From CAWFLT01 sp963816795 (GTDB taxonomy: Bacteria; Acidobacteriota; Vicinamibacteria; Vicinamibacterales; SCN-69-37), in NCBI GenBank assembly GCA_963816795.1, contig CAWFLT010000013.1, forward strand, positions 27,719 to 91,718: a DNA stretch of 64,000 bases, in the 5' to 3' direction. Every line of letters begins with the position of its first letter. The first letter of the stretch is position 1. The notes beneath the pieces were generated by a model. The model worked only from the letters and a program-made list of their open reading frames with translations. It made no database searches and was not told the origin of the DNA. This document shows, piece after piece, positions 49,083 through 56,938 of this stretch. A program made the position numbers and the translations under genes.

Positions 49083-50725
49083 CCCGGCCTGCCCCGAGCC
49101 TGGTCGAGGGGCTGCTCACGGCCGCGGGCATCGACGCGGCTCAGTGGAAGCGTCTCGTTCGCGTGTTCCTCAAGATTGATTTCGGCGGCCTGCGCCAGCT
49201 GAACAACAGCGCGGAGCAGCGCATGGCGTTCGGGCTGTTCTTCACCGCGTTGCTTTATCTCGTCTCAGGCCTCCCGCCGGCGCTGACGATCCTGGCCAGC
49301 CCGGATCTGCTGCTCGGTGCGACGCTCCTCTGCACGATCGTCGCGTTCATGGTCCTCTCGTCGCTGCTGGTCGGCGAGGGACTGTCGATCATTTCGCCCG
49401 ACGATCACGCCATCCTCGGCTACCGGCCGGTGACCTCACGGACGTATCTCGCCGTGCGCGTGGCCACGTTGTTCGTGAGGACCATCGCGATCGCCGGGCT
49501 GGTCGGCTTCGTGCCCGTCGTCGCGTTGCTTTTCAAGGACGGCGTGCATCCGCTGCGTGCGCTCGGCGGGCTCATCGCGGTGCAGGCGATCGGCGCGGCG
49601 GTGACGATTGGCCTGGTCGCGACGTACGGCCGGCTGCTGCGGACGGTCGGCGCCGCCCGGCTGGTCCGGCTCATGTCGTACACCCAGCTCGCGGTCAACA
49701 TGGCGGTCTGGCTCGGCGTCATTGCCGTGACCCAAGGCCTCCATCGGCAGATGCTCCGCGGCGTGCGCCTGGGCGACAACCCGTGGGCTCTGCTCTACCC
49801 CGGTACGTGGTTCGCGAGCTTCGTCCAGCTGGGTGCCGGCGACTTCAGCGTCTTGCCGATGGCCGGTGCTGCGCTCGCGGTGCTTCTTCTGATCGCCCTG
49901 CTCGGCAGCCTCGGCGGCAAGCTTTCGCTCGACTACGCCGACGCGCTCGGGCGCCTCAAGTCGGTCTCCGCCCAGACGCCCGCCCGGGCGCGGAGCTCGG
50001 CATGGCTCGGTGCACTCCGCAACGAAACCCGCGCCGTCGCGCTGCTGGTGCGGAGCCAGTTCAAGAACGATCTCAAGTTCCGGCTCGGCCTGCTCTCGCT
50101 CGTGCCCATCACGTTGATCTATCTCGTGATTGGCCTGCGCGAGGGCACGCCCACCGACCCGTTCGTCTCCGGCGCCCGTCGCGGCTTCGAGGTCGGGTTC
50201 ATCCAGATCGCGCTGATGTTCCTGCCGATGTCGTTGCGGCAGGCGATCGTCACCAGCGACGCCTACCGGGCGTCGTGGATCTTCTATGCGACGCCTGCCG
50301 ATCGGACGCGGCTCGTCCTGGGCGCGCGCGACATCATCACGCTGTTCTTTCTCGTGCCGTATCTCCTGTTTCTGGCGGCGGTCTTCACGGTCTTCTTCGG
50401 CCACGCCGGCCACGCCATCGTCCACGCCTTCTTCCTCGGCCTCATGGCGTATCTCGTGCTCCAGTTGACGATCCTGATCGACCCCAAGCTGCCGTTCTCG
50501 ACGCTGCCACAGAAGGACGCGCGCGGCGGCGCGATGTTCGGCCTGCAGATGCTGGTGATGTTTCTTGGCATGGCCGCCTACATCGTGTTGACGCACGTCG
50601 TGTATCGAAGCGTGCCCTTCGTCGTGGCGGCGCTCGCCTGCTTCCTGTTCGCCGCCTGGATCATGGCGCGCCTGACGCGGCGGCGCGTCAACCGGCAGGC
50701 GGAGGGATTCAGTTATCTGGAGTGA
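49079..50725 (+). CDS. ABC exporter permease subunit
   Basis: The 548-residue product has about 12 transmembrane segments and starts at GTG 49079 inside the ATPase stop region. Landmarks are LLTAAGIDAAQWKRLVRVFL at the N-terminus, AILGYRPVTSRTYLAVRVAT, PGTWFASFVQLGAGDF and VHAFFLGLMAYLVLQLTIL. It is paralogous to 43780-45411 over its whole length but more complete in context, because it has its own ATPase. Substrate unknown; no regulator is linked. Confidence 0.8.
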   Translation: MTRPAPSLVEGLLTAAGIDAAQWKRLVRVFLKIDFGGLRQLNNSAEQRMAFGLFFTALLYLVSGLPPALTILASPDLLLGATLLCTIVAFMVLSSLLVGEGLSIISPDDHAILGYRPVTSRTYLAVRVATLFVRTIAIAGLVGFVPVVALLFKDGVHPLRALGGLIAVQAIGAAVTIGLVATYGRLLRTVGAARLVRLMSYTQLAVNMAVWLGVIAVTQGLHRQMLRGVRLGDNPWALLYPGTWFASFVQLGAGDFSVLPMAGAALAVLLLIALLGSLGGKLSLDYADALGRLKSVSAQTPARARSSAWLGALRNETRAVALLVRSQFKNDLKFRLGLLSLVPITLIYLVIGLREGTPTDPFVSGARRGFEVGFIQIALMFLPMSLRQAIVTSDAYRASWIFYATPADRTRLVLGARDIITLFFLVPYLLFLAAVFTVFFGHAGHAIVHAFFLGLMAYLVLQLTILIDPKLPFSTLPQKDARGGAMFGLQMLVMFLGMAAYIVLTHVVYRSVPFVVAALACFLFAAWIMARLTRRRVNRQAEGFSYLE

Positions 50726-50752
50726 ACAAACGCCTGTCAAAAGCGTTCCTTC

Positions 50753-50960
50753 AAAAGCTTAACGTGAAGGACGTGAAGAAGAGCTGGTTTTGGGTTTTGC
50801 TGGCCGCGTCTACCAGAGAATCAGGGCCTCTGGCCGCGCCACGGCCGATCCGGCAAGCGAAGCACATGAAGCGCGTCCCGCTGCATCTCCTGCCTCCCAA
50901 TCGTGATGTCTTTCCAAAAAATCTTCAGAACTTCACGTCTGCTTCACGGTGAAGGTTTTT
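50753..50960 (+). repeat. MITE-like repeat, copy E (full length, 208 bp)
   Basis: It begins AAAAGCTTAACGTGAAGG and ends CGGTGAAGGTTTTTT. Internal blocks GGGTTTTGCTGGCCGCGT, CTGGCCGCGCCACGGC and GCGAAGCACATGAAGCG are shared with the other copies. It lies exactly between the convergent permease and sensor-kinase genes. Confidence 0.8.
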
Positions 50961-50963
50961 TGA

Positions 50964-52403
50964 CTAGCTTTTGGTCCGCGTCAGCAGCTCCGCTTCGAAG
51001 CCGCCCGCGCTGGGACGGCGAAGCTCGAGCTGGAGGCCGAAGCGGTCGGCGATTTCACGCGTCAGGGCGAGACCGAGCCCGCGGCCGCCGGGACGACGCG
51101 ACGTCGCTTCATCGCCGCGGAAGCGTTTGTTGGCCGTCAGCCCGGCGAATTCGTCGTCGGTCACGCCGCGGCCGTTGTCGACGACGCGCAGCGAGAATCG
51201 GCCATCGCGCTCGTAGCTGCGGAGGTCGATCTTGACGACGCCGCCTGGCCGATTGTAGAGAATCGCGTTGTCGACGAGGTTGCCGACGGCGCGATCGATC
51301 AGGCTGCGATCGGCTGACAGGATCGCGGTGCCGTCCGCGGGCGCGACCTTGATCGTCACCTCCGAGGCGCGCGCGATCGGCGCTCGGCTCGTCACGACGT
51401 CGTTGATCACCGCCTGCAGATCGACGGATTGCCGCGGCGACGAGTCCGTCACCTTGCGCAGCTCGGCGACCGCCGCGAGATTCTGGAGCCGCATGCTGAG
51501 CAGATGAACGTCGCGCAATGCCCCGCGAACTTCCTGTGCGGCGTCGCCGGAGAGGCCGCGGAGCCGATCGAGACTGCCCAGCCGCTTCTCGAGCGCCCCG
51601 AGCGGCACCGCGACGCCTTCGCTCGTGCTGGAGACGAACCGCCGCAGCGCTTCTTCGCGATCCTGCGCGTCGGTGACGCGCTGGCGGATGTCGTTCGCGG
51701 CGTCATTGAACACGGCGCCGAGCGAGCTGATCTCGTCGTCGCCGGTGATCGGCGCCATCTGGCTGTAGTTGTCTCGCGCCGAGGCGCGCGCCGCCACCGA
51801 TAGTGTGCGAATACGCCGCGTGACCGGCGCGACGGTGTACTTCGCGACCAGGAAGCCGATCGCGAACACGACGAAAAAGATGGCCAGCCGCGTGAGCGCC
51901 AGGCGCGGCTGCGGCTGCAGCCTGAACAGCAGCACCGCGCACGGCCCCGGAGTCCATCCCGTCAGGATGGCGATCTCGTGCCCGGTGCCAGCGGGGCTCG
52001 AATAAGACCCGCGCATGATCCGCGTCGGCGGCGAGCCGCGCATCGCGCGGCGGAAGGGCTCTGGAAACCTGGGCGCCGGCACACTCGTGCCGGTGAACTG
52101 GTCGTCATAGGAGAAGAATTCGAAAGGAAGTGGCTCGCTGCTCGGCCGGGGAAGCCGGACGTCGGCATCCGGCAGCAACCGCTCCTCCGGCCGTGGCCGC
52201 CCGGTTCGCGGTCCGGCGAGAAACCAGAGCGGATCCGACTCGCAACTTTGCCGCACGATCTCCGTCTGATACGCCACGGCAATCCGCTCGAGGGTGGCGG
52301 CCCGATCGCGGCCGCGCAGCCACTCAACGCCTGTCGTGATGAGCACGGCAGCGACCAGGGCGAGCGCGAGACTCCGGAGCAGATTGGTGCGGGCCAGCGT
52401 CAT
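50964..52403 (-). CDS. Sensor histidine kinase-like protein lacking the phospho-acceptor His
   Basis: The 479-residue product has helix 1 (LRSLALALVAAVLITTG), a periplasmic domain of about 140 residues, and helix 2 (LAIFFVVFAIGFLVAKY). A HAMP region (VAARASARDNYSQMAPITGD) and a C-terminal ATPase domain follow, with N-box NLVDNAILYNRPGG, G1 VVDNGRGVTDD and G2 GGRGLGLALTREIADRFG. In the expected H-box the sequence reads FVSSTSEGVAVPLGALE where active kinases have a histidine in SHELRTPL. Autophosphorylation at the usual place is therefore unlikely. No response regulator is adjacent. A phosphatase or ligand-sensing role is possible. Confidence 0.8.
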   Translation of the reverse strand: MTLARTNLLRSLALALVAAVLITTGVEWLRGRDRAATLERIAVAYQTEIVRQSCESDPLWFLAGPRTGRPRPEERLLPDADVRLPRPSSEPLPFEFFSYDDQFTGTSVPAPRFPEPFRRAMRGSPPTRIMRGSYSSPAGTGHEIAILTGWTPGPCAVLLFRLQPQPRLALTRLAIFFVVFAIGFLVAKYTVAPVTRRIRTLSVAARASARDNYSQMAPITGDDEISSLGAVFNDAANDIRQRVTDAQDREEALRRFVSSTSEGVAVPLGALEKRLGSLDRLRGLSGDAAQEVRGALRDVHLLSMRLQNLAAVAELRKVTDSSPRQSVDLQAVINDVVTSRAPIARASEVTIKVAPADGTAILSADRSLIDRAVGNLVDNAILYNRPGGVVKIDLRSYERDGRFSLRVVDNGRGVTDDEFAGLTANKRFRGDEATSRRPGGRGLGLALTREIADRFGLQLELRRPSAGGFEAELLTRTKS

Positions 52404-52451
52404 CGTGCTGTTTCATACGCCATTGGGGTGCGGGGCGTTGACTTCAGATCA

Positions 52452-52530
52452 GGCACTAGGCCTGGGCGCTAGCCTGTAGGCACTTGGGCAAGGGCCTTCC
52501 TAGTGCCTAGGCCCTGCCTAGTGCCCTATC
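52452..52530. repeat. Inverted array of a CTAGGCACTAGG-like unit
   Basis: GGCACTAGGCCTGGGCGCTAG on the left is mirrored by CCTAGTGCCTAGG and CCTGCCTAGTGCCC on the right across a short spacer. The TAG stop codon of the DNA glycosylase gene (52518-52520) lies inside the right arm. The architecture is the same as the other inverted arrays, with a different unit. Confidence 0.7.
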
Positions 52531-53228
52531 AGGATCCGCCAGAGGTACCACGCGGCCACCGACCGATACGGCCGCCACGGCTCTGCGAGGCGCTCCATCG
52601 TGCGCGGGCTGGGACGCCGCTTCGTGCCGAAGAGCTTCTGCACGCCTTTGACGATGCCGAGGTCACCGACCGGGAAGATGTCGGGCCGGTTGAGGCGGAA
52701 CATCAGGAACATCTCCGCGGACCAGCGGCCCAGCCCCTTGACGGCGGTGATCTGCGCGATCACTTCCTCGTCCGGGTGGCCGTCGAGCGCATGGAGATCG
52801 AGCCGGCCGTCGGCGACGTGGTCGGACAGATCGTAGAGGTACGAGATCTTCGGGCGGCTGACGCCGGCGCCGCGCAGTGCGGTCGCGTCGAGCGCACGCA
52901 AGGTGGCGGGCGTCATCGCGCCGCGGCCGCCGGCCAGTTGTTCGACCCGGCCGTAGATCGTGTCGGCGGCCTTGCCGGACAGTTGCTGCGACATGATCAC
53001 GCGCACGAGCCCGGCGAACGGCTCGCGGCCGCGCGAATCCGGCAGGCAGCATCGCCCGACACGCTTGATCAGCGCGCCGAGTCGCGGGTCGCGGCGCATC
53101 AACGTACGGCGTGCACGCTCGAACTCCTGCTCGGTCAAGGCCCGATTCGCGATCGCGATGGGTGCGGACGTGCGCGCCCTGGTCTTCGACGGTCTCGGCG
53201 TCGATCGCGTGGCCATTCTGTTCGTCAT
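52518..53228 (-). CDS. alkA: DNA-3-methyladenine glycosylase, HhH-GPD family
   Basis: The 236-residue product is an HhH-GPD DNA glycosylase of the AlkA type. The helix-hairpin-helix and catalytic region are visible in ITAVKGLGRWSAEMFLMF and the aspartate in IFPVGDLGIVKGV. FAGLVRVIMSQQLSGKAADT is the family substrate-pocket region. It would remove alkylated purines in base-excision repair. Its ATG overlaps the gltX TGA (ATGA), so it is translated downstream of gltX. The first 30 residues are basic and may not be part of the fold. Confidence 0.9.
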   Translation of the reverse strand: MTNRMATRSTPRPSKTRARTSAPIAIANRALTEQEFERARRTLMRRDPRLGALIKRVGRCCLPDSRGREPFAGLVRVIMSQQLSGKAADTIYGRVEQLAGGRGAMTPATLRALDATALRGAGVSRPKISYLYDLSDHVADGRLDLHALDGHPDEEVIAQITAVKGLGRWSAEMFLMFRLNRPDIFPVGDLGIVKGVQKLFGTKRRPSPRTMERLAEPWRPYRSVAAWYLWRILIGH

Positions 53229-54680
53229 TGTCTGTCCGCCACGACTTCGTTCAGGCGCGTGATGACGCGATCGCGGCCCATCACTTCGAGGACCTCGAAG
53301 ATGCCGGGACTCACGGCCTGGCCGGTCACTGCCACGCGCGTGGCATGAATCAGCGTGCCGGCCTTGATGCCGCGCTCGTCGGCCAGCCTGCGCAGCTCGG
53401 CCTCGAGCGGCGCCGCGGCGAACGGGTCGAGGCCGGCCAGCCGATCGCGCCAGGCCTCGAGGTGCGCCGCCACATCCGGCGCGGACAGATGCTTCGCGAC
53501 GGCGGCGCCGTCACGATCGATGTGGTCGGCGATGAACGGACGCAGCAGCGGGACCATGTCCGTCAGTTTTCTGGCGCGCGGCTTGACGAGATCGATCGCC
53601 TGCGCCGTTCGAACCGGGTCGCGTGCGGCGGCGCATGCTGAGATCGGCGGCCGTCAGGTCGGGCGCGATGCGCGCGAGGATCTCGTCCGCCGGCATTCGC
53701 AGGATGTGCTGCTGGTTGAACCAGTCCAGCTTCTCCGGATTGAAGACGGCGTTGCCGCCGCTGATGCCGTCGAGCGTGAACCGCCGCGACCAGCTCGTCC
53801 CGGGTGAAGACTTCTTCATCCGATCCCGGGCGACCAGCCGAGCAGCGCGAGGAAGTTGACCATCGCTTCCGGCAGGTAGCCCTGCTTCTCGTACTCGCCG
53901 ACCGACGTCGCGCCGTGGCGCTTGCTGAGCCGCTTCTTGTCCGGCCCGAGGATCAGCGGCACGTGCGCGAATGCCGGCACCGGCGCCTGCATCGCGCGGT
54001 ACAGCAGCACCTGCTTGGGCGTGTTCGAAATGTGGTCGTCGCCGCGCACCACGTGCGTGATCGCCATCGCCACGTCGTCGACGACGACCGACAGGTGGTA
54101 CGTCGGATAGCCGTCCGAGCGCAGCACGACGAAGTCTTCGATGGTGGCGTTGTCGAAGTCGATGCGGCCGTGGACCAGATCGTCGAACGGCCGTCCGGCC
54201 GTCCGGCACCAGGAACCGGATCGCGCGGCGGATCGCCGGCGTCGAGCCGCGCGCGGATCGCGTCGGCCGTGAGCCCACGGCACGTCCGGTCGTAGGTCCA
54301 CGCCGTCCCGGCCTGCTCGGCCGCATCGCGCCTGGCCTTCAGGTCGTCCGGCCGGCAGAAGCAGTGGTACGCCTGGTCCCGATCCACCAGCCGCTGCGCC
54401 GCGCTCCTTATATAAAGGCAGGCGCTCGGTCTGGAAATACGGCGCGTGCGGGCCGCCCACATTCGGGCCCTCGTCCCAGTCGAGCCCGAGCCAGCGCCAT
54501 GCTCTCGAGAATGCCGGTCACCATGTCCGCCGAGGATCGTTCGACGTCGGTGTCTTCGATCCGAAGGATGAAGACGCCGCCATGACGACGGGCAAAGAGC
54601 CAGTTGAAGAGCGCGGTGCGGGCGCCGCCGACGTGCAGATAGCCGGTGGGCGACGGCGCGAAGCGAACGCGAACGGACAC
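53225..54680 (-). CDS. gltX: Glutamyl-tRNA synthetase (seven or eight frameshifts)
   Basis: This is a class I synthetase that charges tRNA-Glu. The HIGH-type motif is APSPTGYLHVGGARTALFNW and the KMSKS-type motif KKRLSKRHGATSV. Other family pieces are ILRIEDTDVERSSADMV, PYFQTERLPLYKE, IDFDNATIEDFVVLRSDGYP and YHLSVVVDDVAMAITHVVRG. Frame switches are needed near 54500, 54405, 54235, 54195, 53820, 53780 and 53640. Because the gene is normally essential and every segment between switches is conserved, sequence error is the likely cause. It lies in a cluster with the AI-2E-type gene upstream (9-base gap) and alkA downstream. Confidence 0.9.
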
Positions 54681-54689
54681 AGGACGATT

Positions 54690-55778
54690 CTACTGGGGCT
54701 CGGCCGAATCGATGACGACGAGCGGCGGCGCCTCGCGCAGTTCGGTGCGAAACACCGCGCCGAAGATCTCCCAGACGGTCAGGAAGAGCGCGGCCAGCAC
54801 CGGACCGAGGATGAACCCCATCGCGCCAAACGCGAGCAGGCCGCCGAGCGTCGAGAAGAAGATCATCAGTTCGTGCATCTTGGTGTCGCGGCCGACGAGA
54901 ATCGGCCGGAGCAGATTGTCGATGCTGCCGATGACGAGACTGCAGAACAGCATGAGCCCGATGCCCGGCCAGAGGTGACCCGTCCCGAGCAGGATCAACC
55001 CGGCCGGAAGCCAGACGAGCGCGCCCCCGACACCGGGGATGATGGAGAGGACGGTCATGACTGTGCCCCAGAATGTGGCCCCGTCGATGCCGACGACAAA
55101 GAACGCCAACCCGCCGAGGATGCCTTGCACCAACCCGATGAGTATCGTGCCCTTCAGGGTTGCGCGCGTCACCGACACGAAGTTGCCGAGGAGGCGTTGT
55201 TTGTCTTCCTCGGCAAGCGGCAGGTAAGCCAGGATGCTGCGCACGAGCCGCGGGCCATCCGTCAGAAAAAAGAACATCGTGTACAGCATCACTGCGAAGT
55301 GAAACATGAAGACGACGGTCGCTCTGGTCGTCGCCGACAGCGCGTTGAAGACGGCGCCGCTGGTGCTCCCGATCAGCTCGCCAAACCGGGCGATGATCTG
55401 GTCGCGGTACGGCTCGAGGCGCGTGTAGCCCGGCAGCGGCCGCAGCCAGCGATCGAGCGTGCCGGGCTCACTCAACTGCGTCAGGCGCGGGCCGATGTTC
55501 TGGCTCACCCGGAGCGCCTGATTCGCCACCGCGCCGGCGATCCCGAGCATCGGCACGACCACCAGCATGAGGATCAGAATCAGCGTGATCCCCGCCGCGA
55601 TCTTCTCGCGGCCCCCCAGCCGGCGCGCGATCCGCCGGTGGATCCCGTACGACACGCCAGAGAACAGCGCGGCCAGCAGAATCGTCATCAGAAAGTCGCT
55701 GATCATCCAGAAGAACACGAACGAGATGGCAGCGACCAGCAAGACGAGGAACGCGCGGCGGAAGCTCGTGGTCATCAT
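54690..55778 (-). CDS. AI-2E family transporter
   Basis: The 362-residue product has eight or so transmembrane segments. The family features are GVSYGIHRRIARRLGGRE, the central FFFLTDGPRLVRSILAYLPL, and the C-terminal region with IPGVGGALVWLPAGLILLG, GSIDNLLRPILVGR and LMIFFSTLGGLLAFGAMG. Members act as transporters (AI-2 export, or Na+/H+ antiport in some); substrate here unknown. It is the first gene of the cluster with gltX and alkA and is divergent from the dehydrogenase with only 38 bases between starts. Confidence 0.85.
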   Translation of the reverse strand: MMTTSFRRAFLVLLVAAISFVFFWMISDFLMTILLAALFSGVSYGIHRRIARRLGGREKIAAGITLILILMLVVVPMLGIAGAVANQALRVSQNIGPRLTQLSEPGTLDRWLRPLPGYTRLEPYRDQIIARFGELIGSTSGAVFNALSATTRATVVFMFHFAVMLYTMFFFLTDGPRLVRSILAYLPLAEEDKQRLLGNFVSVTRATLKGTILIGLVQGILGGLAFFVVGIDGATFWGTVMTVLSIIPGVGGALVWLPAGLILLGTGHLWPGIGLMLFCSLVIGSIDNLLRPILVGRDTKMHELMIFFSTLGGLLAFGAMGFILGPVLAALFLTVWEIFGAVFRTELREAPPLVVIDSAEPQ

Positions 55779-55816
55779 CGGGTGGGCCCGGTCCGATTCT
55801 ATGGCAGGATAGCCGC

Positions 55817-56794
55817 TTGAAACCCCACGTCCTCGTCACTCGCCGGATCTTCGACGAATCGCTCGCCACACTCGCGCGCCATTGCGTGGTCGACAGCAAC
55901 CAGCGCGATGTGCCGTTCAGCCCACGACAATTGCAGCGGCGGCTCGCTGGCAAGGACGGCGTGATCTGCCTCCTGACCGACCGGATCTCGGACGACGTGC
56001 TCGCCCGGCATCCGCAGCTCAAGATCGTCTCGAACGTGGCGGTCGGGTTCAACAACCTCGACGTCGGCGCCGCAACCAGACGCGGCGTCATGATGACCAA
56101 CACGCCAGGCGTCCTCGACGACACCACGGCAGATTTCACCTGGTGCCTCATTCTCGCCGCGGCCCGTGGATTGATCGACGCCGACCGCGTGTTTCGCTCA
56201 GGGACGTGGAAGGGCTGGGGGCTGATGCAGTTTCTCGGCCACGACGTCTGGCGGAAGACGATCGGTATCTGCGGCTTCGGACGCATCGGCCGCGGCGTCG
56301 CACGGCGGGCTCGCGGCTTCGAGATGCGTGTGCTGTACACCGACCTGCAGCGCGCGCCTGAGGACGTCGAACAGGAGCTCGGCGCGACGTTCGTCGATAA
56401 GGCGACGCTCCTTCGCCAATCCGATGTCGTCACGCTCCACGTGCCCCTCGTCGCGTCGACACAGCATTACATCTCGGCCGCCGATCTCAACCGGATGAAG
56501 CGTCACGCGATTCTGATCAACGCCGCGCGTGGTCCCGTGGTCGACGAACGCGCGCTCGTCACGGCGCTCAAGAGCGGCCGCATCGCCGCGGCCGGACTCG
56601 ACGTCTACGAGCGCGAGCCCAAGCCGGCGCCCGGACTGACCCGGCTTCGCAACGTCGTGCTGGCGCCTCACATCGCCAGCGCGTCGATCGAGACCCGGCG
56701 GAAGATGGCCGACATGGCCGTCGCGAACTGTCTCGCCGGACTCTCTGGTAAACGACCCTCCAACTTGCTCAATCCTGAAGTGATCAAGAAGTGA
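55817..56794 (+). CDS. D-2-hydroxyacid dehydrogenase (glyoxylate/hydroxypyruvate reductase type)
   Basis: The 325-residue product starts at TTG 55817 (MKPHVLVTRRIFDESLATL). The NAD-binding motif is IGICGFGRIGRGVARRARGF. Catalytic residues are Arg in NAARGPVVDERALV, Glu in LDVYEREPKPAPGL and His in VVLAPHIASASIETR. These are diagnostic for the D-isomer-specific 2-hydroxyacid dehydrogenases. The closest resemblance is to glyoxylate reductase (GyaR/GhrB), but the substrate cannot be fixed from sequence alone. The gene ends 8 bases before an inverted 9-bp repeat array. Confidence 0.85.
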   Translation: MKPHVLVTRRIFDESLATLARHCVVDSNQRDVPFSPRQLQRRLAGKDGVICLLTDRISDDVLARHPQLKIVSNVAVGFNNLDVGAATRRGVMMTNTPGVLDDTTADFTWCLILAAARGLIDADRVFRSGTWKGWGLMQFLGHDVWRKTIGICGFGRIGRGVARRARGFEMRVLYTDLQRAPEDVEQELGATFVDKATLLRQSDVVTLHVPLVASTQHYISAADLNRMKRHAILINAARGPVVDERALVTALKSGRIAAAGLDVYEREPKPAPGLTRLRNVVLAPHIASASIETRRKMADMAVANCLAGLSGKRPSNLLNPEVIKK

Positions 56795-56802
56795 TCAAGT
56801 AG

Positions 56803-56938
56803 GTACGACGGGTACGACAGGTACGACGGGTACGACAGGTACGCGGGTACGCGTACGCCGTCCCGTCGTACCTGCGTACCGTCGTACCCGCCGTACCCTT
56901 CGTACCGCCTACCCTCGTACCCGTCGTACCCTCTACGC
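56803..56938. repeat. Inverted array of the 9-bp repeat GTACGACGG (second locus)
   Basis: The left arm has units GTACGACGG, GTACGACAG, GTACGACGG, GTACGACAG and degenerate copies up to about 56852. The right arm to 56938 has the reverse units TACCCGCCG, TACCCTTCG and TACCCGTCG. The unit is the same as at 40814. It lies between convergent genes, and the ribonuclease stop codon (56933-56935) falls in its right edge. Confidence 0.9.
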
